The position numbers and the translations under genes were made by a program. From a virus: DNA of 64,000 bases. Below the pieces are notes generated by a model, which did not search any database, was not told where the DNA came from, and was given only the letters and a program-made list of their open reading frames with translations. This document shows positions 7,585 through 16,330 of this stretch, one piece after another (position 1 is the stretch's first letter; each line of letters opens with the position of its first letter). Where the stretch lies: positions 46,356 through 110,355 of the IMG/VR virus record IMGVR_UViG_3300009503_000022; one strand, written 5' to 3'.

Positions 7585-8655
7585 TTATAATTCTGCATCT
7601 ACTGCATAATTCCAAGAACCATTATATGCTCCTGTATTAGTACCATCACAAGTTATCTCACCTGTTATCCCATATTCTGTTGAACTAACTATAGCCGTTA
7701 TAGATGTTCCCCAAGTTATTGGTCCTACACCAATCTTATTACCACCTGTATAAGATAAAAGAGATACAGTAGGATTTGAAAGTCTCTTCGGAATTTTATA
7801 ACTAAGCGTAAAAGGGGCAGTAGTTGCTGCTATTATTTTAGAAGAAGTTACTCCACAATATCCTCTTTCATAATATCTATAACACAAAGTCAATTCTTCT
7901 CCAAAACTTCTTGGAATAAATGTTGCTGCCGTATCTCCTGCATTTAATACAACTTGAGCTATCATAATATTATTACCAGTAGAACCTGGTCTATATGTTT
8001 CTACTACTGTATCTCCTACATAAGTTGCCCAAGTTGTATCCCACATATAATAAAATTTTAAACCTAAAAAATCATTATTATCTGTTCCAAAAGTTTTACC
8101 AACAAGAGTATTTGTAGTAAAAGTATGAGAATATCTTACCCAATTTGAAGTTAAAACAAAATACCTTCCATTAATTATTTCTGAAGGACTTGGAGAACCT
8201 CCAGTTCCATAATATTGTTCAAGACATATACCAAGTTTTTTGTTAGGTATATCTGATTTAGCATAAAAACTTACGGTTACTTTTTTATTTGTCCCGCATA
8301 GCATTCTTGTCCCAAATTCTATTCTTTGATCTAAACTACCTCTACCATCAGATCCAACTGTTCCAGGACCACTTGTATATAAATTAGTGTAATAAAAACT
8401 ATTTGGTATTTCTCCTGGAGACAATGATTGTCTACTACGCACTAAAATTGGTAAAGAACCTCCTGTTCCTGCATTATGATAATCAAACCATCTATCTGCA
8501 CAATATTGAAAAGTTGCATTTACTATATTTACAGATGTGCCTCTTTGCCAAATATCAAAATTACTATTTATTAAAAAATTTTGTTGCGGTAAATTAGATC
8601 CACCAACTGGATTTCCAACATTATCTTGAAATAAAAGATTTCCTGGAATTCTCAT
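7585..8655 (-). CDS. Tail fibre/receptor-binding-type protein with IWQRG domain
   Basis: A 356-residue protein. Residues about 25-190 carry the widespread fibre signature NFLINSNFDIWQRGTS followed by YCADRWFDY and a jelly-roll (galactose-binding-like) body with FYAKSDIPN and VRYSHTFTT. The C-terminal ~100 residues form a second beta domain beginning at CYRYYERGY. Similar modules occur at the tips of many phage fibres and bind surface glycans. The neighbouring 11390-12319 gene shares the same domain. Strong AGGAGGT start site. Confidence 0.7.
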   Translation of the reverse strand: MRIPGNLLFQDNVGNPVGGSNLPQQNFLINSNFDIWQRGTSVNIVNATFQYCADRWFDYHNAGTGGSLPILVRSRQSLSPGEIPNSFYYTNLYTSGPGTVGSDGRGSLDQRIEFGTRMLCGTNKKVTVSFYAKSDIPNKKLGICLEQYYGTGGSPSPSEIINGRYFVLTSNWVRYSHTFTTNTLVGKTFGTDNNDFLGLKFYYMWDTTWATYVGDTVVETYRPGSTGNNIMIAQVVLNAGDTAATFIPRSFGEELTLCYRYYERGYCGVTSSKIIAATTAPFTLSYKIPKRLSNPTVSLLSYTGGNKIGVGPITWGTSITAIVSSTEYGITGEITCDGTNTGAYNGSWNYAVDAEL

Positions 8656-8666
8656 TATTCTACCTC

Positions 8667-9068
8667 CTACAAATTATTGTATTCTTCTATTTTAGCATTT
8701 CTTAAAGCAATCAATTCATCTCTTTTAGCAATTATATCGGCTGTATTTATAGTTGTATAAGTTAATAAATCTGCACAGGCATTAATTTGTTTTTGTAATT
8801 CTATAATAAAATCTCTTAATTTTATTTTATTTATAGCATTTATTTCTGGTTGTAATTCTTCTTGAGTTCTTTCTGTTATTTGACCATTTGACCATTTATA
8901 TTTAAATACTCCAGGATACCCTGTAACATAAATTGGAATTGAATAATTATCTTCATCAGCTTCACCAACTTGTATATCGCCTTCAATCGGCTGTTCTGTA
9001 GCATCACTAAAAGAATAAACTATCCTATTTTGTGCATCTATTCTTATATATCTTTTATGTAAAGCCAT
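8667..9068 (-). CDS. Small fibre-associated protein, paralogue of the 10542-10940 product
   Basis: A 133-residue protein. The N-terminal half is beta-rich (HKRYIRIDAQNRIVYSFSDA, EQPIEGDIQVGE). The C-terminal half is helical with RTQEELQPEINA and a repeated AKRDELIALRNAKIEEYNNL tail. The 10542-10940 product aligns along the whole length, so the two arose by duplication around the LamG gene. The start is the ATG at 9068 with GGGAGGAAT; an earlier in-frame codon lacks a site. It resembles tail-fibre assembly proteins that cap fibre tips, but this is only suggestive. Confidence 0.55.
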   Translation of the reverse strand: MALHKRYIRIDAQNRIVYSFSDATEQPIEGDIQVGEADEDNYSIPIYVTGYPGVFKYKWSNGQITERTQEELQPEINAINKIKLRDFIIELQKQINACADLLTYTTINTADIIAKRDELIALRNAKIEEYNNL

Positions 9069-9081
9069 TTTTATTCCTCCC

Positions 9082-10521
9082 TTATAAATAAGCACAAATC
9101 GCTCTTATAACTAAAGTTACTTCTTGATTATAAATACTCATATAACCTATACCGCTATCTATTGCTTTTTCTATTAAATAATAAGTTGTTTTACTTGATA
9201 AATTTAAAAATTTCTTAACATATATTGCTTCTCTAATTAATGGATCATCTCCCGCTATTTCTGTTGTAAATTCTTTATCACTTTCAGAATTATTAGAAGT
9301 TGATAAACTTATTGCAGCCGATTTTGGATTTGTATAACTATTTATTTGCAATGCACATTTATAAGATACATCCCAAACTCCAATAGGTATAGTTATTGCA
9401 AGACTTGCTAAATTATACCAAGTTCCAGCAACAGGATTAGATTGTTCTCTAAAAATCGTATCTGTTATTTTCACTTCCCACTTTGACGGATCTAATGGAA
9501 ATCCGTATGGTGCTTTTTGAGTACTAAAATATGGATTAACTATACTTGAATTTAATAAATCATAATCTGTTCCCATATACAAAGTTAAAAGCGTATTTGG
9601 AGAAGAATAATTTACATCTGTTATAATCCCATATTGAATATAATTACTTAATAAAGTATATTGTAAATTTTCATCTGTAGTCTCTTTTGCTACTTGTAAT
9701 GCAGTATTTCCATCTAAAACTACTCCATTATACAAAGCAAAATCATCAATATAACCATCTAAAAAATTAGTATCTGTTCCTGTTAAATTTGCACAACCTA
9801 ATCTAACATAATTAGTAGATGCATAACCAGGTGCATAAGGCCAGTAAGCACTATTTTCTAAAATACCATCTACATATATACTAAGTAAATTCCCATCCCA
9901 ACAACATCTTATTGTATGCCATACACCATCGCAAATATTTTTTATTCCACTTATTGATTTATAATCTACATTTTCAATTGTTCCAGTATTCCTTCCTGAT
10001 AAAAACCATACTACACCTGTAGAAGTAGCAGCAGTAACTCTAATTCCAGATACATTAGGATTTTGAGAACCTGACCAAAATATCATACTATCTGCTGTAG
10101 GAATATTACTTCTTTTAAATCTAAATTCTATTGTAAATTTACCTGTTGGTTTCCAATCAGAATGATCAGTAAATGTTATTCTATCACTAGAACTTGAAAC
10201 AAAAAATAAACCTCTATCTATATAACCAACATTATTTAAAATTGCTGATCTGCTTGCTGTACCATCATGATTATTACCACTATTATCAACTAAAGTAGTT
10301 CCAGAAGTTTCGTTACATTTAAACCAAGCTTTTAAATAAGAACTTAAATCTTGATTAAACTTAACCTTCATTCCTTTAGAATATTTACTACGTAAATCAG
10401 CATTTGCAATTGAAATAACGTATGTAGGATCATCAGCACTAGAATAAACCCAAGTTTCTTTTGCGGGTATCCATGCAATATCTGCATTTATATTATTTCT
10501 ACCAACTAATGTTTCTGTCAT
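9082..10521 (-). CDS. Tail adhesin with concanavalin A-like (LamG) domain
   Basis: A 479-residue protein. Residues about 55-275 are a typical LamG/laminin-G-3 sandwich: KAWFKCNETSGTTLVDNSG, then FTIEFRFKRS, GVWHTIRCCWDGNLLSIYVD and GYIDDFALYNGVV. The N-terminus (MTETLVGRNNINADIAWIPA, TWVYSSADDPTYV) and the C-terminal ~200 residues are further beta-rich modules of the kind found in phage adhesins. LamG domains bind glycans or proteins, so this is probably a receptor-binding component. It is flanked by two copies of a small paralogous gene. Confidence 0.75.
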   Translation of the reverse strand: MTETLVGRNNINADIAWIPAKETWVYSSADDPTYVISIANADLRSKYSKGMKVKFNQDLSSYLKAWFKCNETSGTTLVDNSGNNHDGTASRSAILNNVGYIDRGLFFVSSSSDRITFTDHSDWKPTGKFTIEFRFKRSNIPTADSMIFWSGSQNPNVSGIRVTAATSTGVVWFLSGRNTGTIENVDYKSISGIKNICDGVWHTIRCCWDGNLLSIYVDGILENSAYWPYAPGYASTNYVRLGCANLTGTDTNFLDGYIDDFALYNGVVLDGNTALQVAKETTDENLQYTLLSNYIQYGIITDVNYSSPNTLLTLYMGTDYDLLNSSIVNPYFSTQKAPYGFPLDPSKWEVKITDTIFREQSNPVAGTWYNLASLAITIPIGVWDVSYKCALQINSYTNPKSAAISLSTSNNSESDKEFTTEIAGDDPLIREAIYVKKFLNLSSKTTYYLIEKAIDSGIGYMSIYNQEVTLVIRAICAYL

Positions 10522-10541
10522 AACTTATCTCCTATTAAATT

Positions 10542-10940
10542 TTATAAATTATTAAATTCCGCTATCTTACTATCTCTTTCGGCTATTAAAGCGTCTCTTT
10601 CTGCTATTATACTTGTTGTATTAACTGTTGTGTAAACTAAAAGATTTGCACAGGCATCTATTCTTCTTTGTAAATCTATTATTTCTTGCTTTAAACCTTC
10701 TTTTCTTTTAGCATTTATTTCAGGTTGTTTTTCCTCTTGAGTTCTTTCAACAATTCCTGTTCCTTCAACCCATTTATATTTTAAAACCATATTTTCATCA
10801 TAAAGTTGTAAATTATAATGCCTATTGTCACTTTCTTCTACTAATTTATCTCCTTCTATTGGTTGCTCAAAAGCATCTGAAAAAGATTTTATCACTTTAT
10901 TGTTTTCATCTATTCTTACATAGTGTTTGTAATTTGCCAT
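10542..10940 (-). CDS. Small fibre-associated protein, paralogue of the 8667-9068 product
   Basis: A 132-residue protein. It shares HYVRIDENNKVIKSFSDAF, EQPIEGDKLVEE, RTQEEKQPEINA and the YTTVNTTSIIAERDALIAER tail with its paralogue. It precedes the LamG adhesin gene in transcription order. A fibre-tip chaperone or structural role is inferred from position and duplication. No known catalytic motif. Confidence 0.55.
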   Translation of the reverse strand: MANYKHYVRIDENNKVIKSFSDAFEQPIEGDKLVEESDNRHYNLQLYDENMVLKYKWVEGTGIVERTQEEKQPEINAKRKEGLKQEIIDLQRRIDACANLLVYTTVNTTSIIAERDALIAERDSKIAEFNNL

Positions 10941-10994
10941 TTTAAGTACCCCCTTATCTACATCTCTCTATCTACAATAAAAAACTTTTATTTA

Positions 10995-11381
10995 TTAAAA
11001 ATCATTTATCAAATAAAGACATTGATTTTTATTACATTCATCTTGTATTATTTCTTTAGCTAATTGATCTTTAGTTTTACCCTCAATACTAATATTTCTT
11101 GCTATAGCATCTGTTTGAACTTCTTCTAATGTGTGAGCTAATAAATGTAAATAATGTAATTTTTGAGCATTTTCATCTCCTGACATAGGATAAAAGCTTA
11201 TCAATTGTCCATTTGTAACTTTAACTTTTAGTGTATTTTTAATATCATTATTTTGTAAATCTTTAGCATGTTCTAAATTTAAAACAGAAACATTGCTTTC
11301 CGATAATGGATTTGATATATCTATTTCGGCTAAATCTACAGTTAAATTTTGTTTATCAAAATTCGTAATAGAAACTAACAT
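10995..11381 (-). CDS. Hypothetical protein in the fibre cluster
   Basis: A 128-residue soluble protein. The N-terminal half is beta-rich (MLVSITNFDKQNLTVDLAEI) and the C-terminal half is helical (KLHYLHLLAHTLEEVQTDAI), ending with two Cys in DECNKNQCLYLIND. It begins after AGGAGGTAATATG and ends 54 bases before the next gene. I do not recognise the family. It may serve fibre assembly. Confidence 0.5.
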   Translation of the reverse strand: MLVSITNFDKQNLTVDLAEIDISNPLSESNVSVLNLEHAKDLQNNDIKNTLKVKVTNGQLISFYPMSGDENAQKLHYLHLLAHTLEEVQTDAIARNISIEGKTKDQLAKEIIQDECNKNQCLYLINDF

Positions 11382-11389
11382 ATTACCTC

Positions 11390-12319
11390 CTATAATTTAT
11401 ATTCTGCAGACCATTCATACATTCCAATTAACCCTAAAGTTCCTGATCCATTTATAAGAAATCTTCCATTAAAATATTCTTTATTAACATTACCAAAAGA
11501 ATCAAAATAACTACCAGTTCCCGCACTATTAAAATTATATACTGTCATCGTCGGCGTTCCTGCTTTCGTAACTTTAAAATTATATCTTTGTTCTATATAA
11601 GCATAAGATCCAATACTTGGACCATAAACATAACCTAAACCTCCACCTCCATATTCATAATACCTTTGGCAATCTGTTAAATCTTGACTCTGTAATTTAG
11701 GAATATAATTTGCAGGTTGAGAACCTATTACTAACATTGCTTCGTCTACATAAAAAGTCATTGTTACATTTGTATTGTATTCTATACCTGCCATAACTGT
11801 TGTAATACCACTATTAGGAATAGTTCTTATCACAATAAGATTTTGAAATGTGTTATCTCCAGTATGATAATTAGAATAAGATACTCCGCTTCCATCATAT
11901 ATATAAGCTCTAACTTTATTAGAAACACTACATTTTACTTTAATAGAAAAAGATAAAGTTTTACCTTTATATTCTTCGAATTTTTCTAATGGTTGATAAA
12001 AATTACCAACTGCCGTTCCTGTAGTTGGAATTACAATCTTAGCACTATATTTACCTGAAACAAAATTACCAGAACTACTTTCTTGTGAAATATTAGGTGC
12101 TGTTGCTCCTGGTTCATTATGAGTTTTCCACATATCAACTGTATAATTTCCATCTGCTACATTATTAAAAATAGTTCCTCTCTGCCATATCTCAAATCCA
12201 CCATTAATTAGTATATTAGAAGGTTGAGCAAGAGGTATTTGAGAAGATGCAATATAATCACTACTTCCTATTTCTCTTATTATTCCATCACTACTATAAA
12301 CTGTTTTTCTTTCTACCAT
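11390..12319 (-). CDS. Tail fibre protein with IWQRG domain
   Basis: A 309-residue protein. NILINGGFEIWQRGTIFNNV (about residues 35-54) and YTVDMWKTHNE open a carbohydrate-binding-like beta sandwich that includes FYQPLEKFEEYKGKTLSFSI. A second short domain follows CQRYYEYGGGG. It has the same architecture as the 7585-8655 product (IWQRG domain, CxRYYE linker, C-terminal beta domain ending in WSAEYKL / WNYAVDAEL). The two are alternative or complementary receptor-binding proteins. Confidence 0.7.
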   Translation of the reverse strand: MVERKTVYSSDGIIREIGSSDYIASSQIPLAQPSNILINGGFEIWQRGTIFNNVADGNYTVDMWKTHNEPGATAPNISQESSSGNFVSGKYSAKIVIPTTGTAVGNFYQPLEKFEEYKGKTLSFSIKVKCSVSNKVRAYIYDGSGVSYSNYHTGDNTFQNLIVIRTIPNSGITTVMAGIEYNTNVTMTFYVDEAMLVIGSQPANYIPKLQSQDLTDCQRYYEYGGGGLGYVYGPSIGSYAYIEQRYNFKVTKAGTPTMTVYNFNSAGTGSYFDSFGNVNKEYFNGRFLINGSGTLGLIGMYEWSAEYKL

Positions 12320-12334
12320 ATTAAACTCCTTTTA

Positions 12335-15300
12335 TTATGCTAAAACTGTATATATATTATTAAAGTTAAAAACTACAGTAGTTGTATTTTTAGCATATCC
12401 TACAATTTGAACTACTTTACCAGAACCGCTTGGGGGAGTCTGCGTTAAACTTCCTGATGCTGACACATAAATTTTTCCACCTACTGTCCAATTCCAACTT
12501 GGATTACTTACTTCTCCAATAATTAAAGCATCACCAGTATTACCTACTGCTAAATTTGTTAACATTATTCCACAAGCAGGCATTGTAGATTCTGAATTTG
12601 AATCGGCTTTACCATATTCGTCAGAATTAGTAGTTTTATAAATTACATCATAAGTACTTAATCCACCTGTAGCAGCTTTAACCTTAATCGTAACATCACT
12701 TCTACCAGAACTACCTGTAATACAAATTACAGTTCCTGATTCTGGACTTGCAAATGTTATAGTTAACTGATTAGTTGAATTATGTACTATTGAATTAGGT
12801 ATTATAACAGCATTATTATTATCTATAACTTGAACTTGTGGATAAGCATTTAAATTATGATTAACTACTACAGTCGTTTGATTTGTAAATGATGTTTCTA
12901 CTCTATTAGTCGAAGTTCCTACCATTACTCTAAATGTAACTTTTTCTCCAGCAATTCTACCAGTATTAAATGTTACTCTTGTTGAACTAGTTTCTACATA
13001 ATCATCATTTACTCTTTTCAAAATACCATCACAAAATACTTGTAAACTATTATCACCTTGTTGATAACTAAATGGTAAATCGAATACAGTTTGTCCTTCT
13101 GTTGCTATAAATGCTGCATATCTTGGTAAAACTCCTACTGTCCCTCCTGCTCCTCCACCACCAAGATTTAAAAACATACGAACATCTTTAATGTCATTTT
13201 CGTCTATTACTACTGTTCCCGTCTCTGTAATTGTAATTTCTGCTAATACTTGTTTATTTGTAGGATAATTTTCTGGTAATGGTGAAGAATTTTCTGTTCC
13301 TGCTATCCTACTTAATACTCCTGCATCGTCAATACATAATAAATCAATTCTTGGATTTGTTGTAACAGGAGGAAATATAGGCGAATCTCCACCTGTAAAT
13401 GTAACAGAACCAGTACCATCTGATTTAACAAATGTTCCCGGTCTAACTGTAACTTTATTATCAGGAGTAGTTCTTGGAACTACTTTTAATTCATCAGTAT
13501 TTCGTATATTAAGTCTTTTTAAATTAGACGAATCTGCACTACTTATTAAACCATTAATATTTAAATTTCCTCCAACTATCAAATTATCGTCTGTTTTTAA
13601 TGTATTTGCACTATCTCTATATAAATTAGTATCATTTTGCCAAATAATTTTATTATTTCCTACAAACAAAAGATCTAAATCTACAAAATCTACTTCTCCA
13701 ACTCCATTCTTTTTTCTAAAATAAGAATAACCATAAATATTTGCATTACCATCATTTACTACTAATCCATTTTGAGCTATAATTTGACCATTTGCGATTA
13801 TGTCATATTGAACTTCAAAATTATCATCTGTTTTTAATGTATCTGCAGCAGAACGATATAATTTAACATCAGCAGAAGAACCATAATAAATAGCTCCTTC
13901 TTCAAGATAAATATTAGCTCCATGCGTTGCAATTCCACTATCAGCATTAATTATTCCTCCCATATAAAGAGAATTTAAATACATTCTTCCTGTCGATAAA
14001 CCAGGAACACCATCTATTATATCTCTATATAAATTAACATCACTACCAAATCTTAAAGGATATGTTACACTACTATCTTGTAACGTAACTAATCCTCTTA
14101 TTGTAGTTGTATTTGTATTACCACTTCCTAATATACTATTACCATTAACAGTTAATGTTAATCCAACTATTAAATTATCATCTGTCTTTAATGTATCGCT
14201 TCCATTACGATAAAGAATAATATCATCTGTTGAGCCAAAATATATCGCAGCATTATCATTTTTTAAACGAATTATCCCAGTAGGGTTAACTATAACTTCT
14301 CCTGAAGAATATAAATTTCCATTAACATTTAAAGTATCATCTATTTTTAATACATTTGCACTTTCACGATATAAATCTACATCTGCTCCAAGTTTTAAAG
14401 TATGTGTTCCATCACTATCTATTAAAACAAGTGATCCTTTTATAGTTGTAGTATTTGAAATTGCATTCCCTAAAATTATAGTACCTGTAGCACTAAATAT
14501 TGTATCATTTATAACTACATTTCCCCCTATAGATAATATATTTAAACCATCTAACCAAATTTTAACACCAGGATTTCCTGAATAAAATAATTGAATTTCT
14601 CCATTATTTGTTAAATATAACTTAGTTGAACCCGCTACATCAAAATACATATAATTATTAGTATGATTTATCCCTATTCTACCAATTGTAGCATTATCCG
14701 TATCTCCAAAATATAAATTAGAAAATCCTGAATTTCCTGCAATTATACTAATAGAAGCTGATTTTCCAGAAGTTTCTGAATTATTTACTATAAAATCATC
14801 ATCGGTTTTTAATATATTTTCTGCAAAACGATATAAATTAACATCGCTGTCAGTACCAAAATAAATAATACTATTATTTGATGCTAAATATAAATTATTT
14901 CCTATAACAAAAGAATCGTCTGTTTTTAAAACATTAACATTATTTCTATACAGATTAACATCATATAAATTCGAACCATCATACCACTCTATCTTACCAT
15001 CATTTGTTATTCTCAATTTTATAGAATTTTCTGTTCCATTCCAAGTTCTAAAATAAGTATATCCTGTCGAACCAAATGTTATATAATTATCGTGATTACT
15101 ACCATAATCAAATAAAATATCTCCATACGATCCAATATGCAAACTAGCAATCGGATTTACTTTTATACCAAGTTTACCATCTTTATCAAATACTAAAAAT
15201 AAATTACTATTTTCGTCAATTATATTGATAATATTTCCAGTTTGATTAGTAATTCTCTTTAAATTAAGCGTATTATCACCAATAATTTCAGATAAAATAG

Positions 15301-15475
15301 TGCTTTTAATAGATAATGTATTTGAAACATTACTTCCTAAAACTAAATTTCTCGCTAATTTAGAACTTACAACTGCATTATCTTGTATTTCAGAAGTCCC
15401 TACAGAATTAGATGCAAGATCAACATCTAATATTACATCTAACCCAATATCAGAACTTTGTATTTGAGTTAACAT
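12335..15475 (-). CDS. Long tail fibre with LYRxxxxxLKTDD repeats
   Basis: A 1046-residue fibre. The N-terminus (MLTQIQSSDIGLDVILDVDL) shares the IQSxDI motif with the 15501-15887 product. This is probably the joint by which they attach. Residues about 170-640 hold some seven irregular copies of a unit such as DVNLYRNNVNVLKTDDSF or DTNLYRDSANTLKTDDNL, spaced 40-100 residues apart; this is typical of trimeric beta-prism fibre shafts. A beta-rich C-terminal part follows (VTVRPGTFVKSDGTG, ENDIKDVRMFLN, a Gly-rich linker, then SYQQGDNSLQVFCDG). Likely a main host-range fibre. Confidence 0.75.
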   Translation of the reverse strand: MLTQIQSSDIGLDVILDVDLASNSVGTSEIQDNAVVSSKLARNLVLGSNVSNTLSIKSTILSEIIGDNTLNLKRITNQTGNIINIIDENSNLFLVFDKDGKLGIKVNPIASLHIGSYGDILFDYGSNHDNYITFGSTGYTYFRTWNGTENSIKLRITNDGKIEWYDGSNLYDVNLYRNNVNVLKTDDSFVIGNNLYLASNNSIIYFGTDSDVNLYRFAENILKTDDDFIVNNSETSGKSASISIIAGNSGFSNLYFGDTDNATIGRIGINHTNNYMYFDVAGSTKLYLTNNGEIQLFYSGNPGVKIWLDGLNILSIGGNVVINDTIFSATGTIILGNAISNTTTIKGSLVLIDSDGTHTLKLGADVDLYRESANVLKIDDTLNVNGNLYSSGEVIVNPTGIIRLKNDNAAIYFGSTDDIILYRNGSDTLKTDDNLIVGLTLTVNGNSILGSGNTNTTTIRGLVTLQDSSVTYPLRFGSDVNLYRDIIDGVPGLSTGRMYLNSLYMGGIINADSGIATHGANIYLEEGAIYYGSSADVKLYRSAADTLKTDDNFEVQYDIIANGQIIAQNGLVVNDGNANIYGYSYFRKKNGVGEVDFVDLDLLFVGNNKIIWQNDTNLYRDSANTLKTDDNLIVGGNLNINGLISSADSSNLKRLNIRNTDELKVVPRTTPDNKVTVRPGTFVKSDGTGSVTFTGGDSPIFPPVTTNPRIDLLCIDDAGVLSRIAGTENSSPLPENYPTNKQVLAEITITETGTVVIDENDIKDVRMFLNLGGGGAGGTVGVLPRYAAFIATEGQTVFDLPFSYQQGDNSLQVFCDGILKRVNDDYVETSSTRVTFNTGRIAGEKVTFRVMVGTSTNRVETSFTNQTTVVVNHNLNAYPQVQVIDNNNAVIIPNSIVHNSTNQLTITFASPESGTVICITGSSGRSDVTIKVKAATGGLSTYDVIYKTTNSDEYGKADSNSESTMPACGIMLTNLAVGNTGDALIIGEVSNPSWNWTVGGKIYVSASGSLTQTPPSGSGKVVQIVGYAKNTTTVVFNFNNIYTVLA

Positions 15476-15500
15476 AAATTATTCCTCCAATTAATTTTTT

Positions 15501-15887
15501 TTATGCTCCATTATGTCTATATATTACAAAAAAAGACGTCGTATTCGTATTCGGTATATAATTCATCGTTAATACTTTTCCTGAAAGAGTATAATCATTA
15601 TCGCTTCCTATTCTTCTAACTATACCATTATGAATTACCCATATAGGTCCAATAGGAGTATAACTTAAATTAAAAATATTAGTCGTTCCATTTACTAAAG
15701 AAGTTAAATCATCATAACCCCAAAATAATCCAATATTAGACATTATAGCATCTAAAATTGTCTGAGTACTATCGTGCTTTAACCTTAAATTTTCACCAGT
15801 AATAGAATCAGTAACATGCGTTGAATCAATTGTATGAAATTTTAAAGAATTCTCTTTTATATCCTCTGACTGTATTTTTCTTGCCAT
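15501..15887 (-). CDS. Small fibre-type protein
   Basis: A 128-residue protein. It begins MARKIQSEDIKENSLKFHTI, like the start of the long fibre (IQSSDI, SEIQDNAVVSSKL). It then has a compact beta domain (TTNIFNLSYTPIGPIWVIHN, DNDYTLSGKVLTMNYIP) like the phage fibre module seen in 18300-18608. It is probably a fibre adaptor or short fibre. No enzyme motif. Confidence 0.55.
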   Translation of the reverse strand: MARKIQSEDIKENSLKFHTIDSTHVTDSITGENLRLKHDSTQTILDAIMSNIGLFWGYDDLTSLVNGTTNIFNLSYTPIGPIWVIHNGIVRRIGSDNDYTLSGKVLTMNYIPNTNTTSFFVIYRHNGA

Positions 15888-15899
15888 ATATATTACTCC

Positions 15900-16112
15900 T
15901 TATTCTTTATTTTGTGCTATAATACTTAACAATCTTGCAATATCACCTAAAAAAATATTGTGTGCTTTTTGAACACACATTCCTTCTGATATAGTTTCAC
16001 CTTTTTCATTTTTAGAATACAATACTACCCATAATGCACATTTTTCTTGAATACATTTTTTTCTAAATCCTAAAAAAGTTTTATCACATTTCAAATTCAA
16101 TTTCTTTTCCAT
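15900..16112 (-). CDS. Small cysteine-containing hypothetical protein
   Basis: A 70-residue protein with Cys at about 9, 20, 25 and 46 (LKCDKTFLGFRKKCIQEKCALW, GMCVQKA). This spacing could bind a metal ion. The C-terminal 20 residues form an amphipathic helix (DIARLLSIIAQN). It lies in the middle of the fibre cluster with a good start site. Unknown family. Confidence 0.5.
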   Translation of the reverse strand: MEKKLNLKCDKTFLGFRKKCIQEKCALWVVLYSKNEKGETISEGMCVQKAHNIFLGDIARLLSIIAQNKE

Positions 16113-16123
16113 ATTTCCTCCCC

Positions 16124-16315
16124 TTACTGATTTAATAACTGTCCAGATATAATAATACTTCCATTAAATTTCTTACCAATAGGAACATTTTTATCATATA
16201 ATATTGTTCCCGAAGGAATAGTATCTGGATTTACTATTATCAAAATTTTTGATCCAGATGATATATTTTCTAATATTAAACTTTCACTTGTAATTGTTGC
16301 TTCTATATCTGCCAT
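16124..16315 (-). CDS. Small beta-rich hypothetical virion protein
   Basis: A 63-residue protein, MADIEATITSESLILENISS onward, fully beta-favouring. It shares the MADI start with several short virion genes here. It lies directly downstream of the collar fibre gene with a GGAGGAT site. Function unknown; a small structural or fibre-linked protein is likely. Confidence 0.5.
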   Translation of the reverse strand: MADIEATITSESLILENISSGSKILIIVNPDTIPSGTILYDKNVPIGKKFNGSIIISGQLLNQ

Positions 16316-16330
16316 AATTTATCCTCCTTT

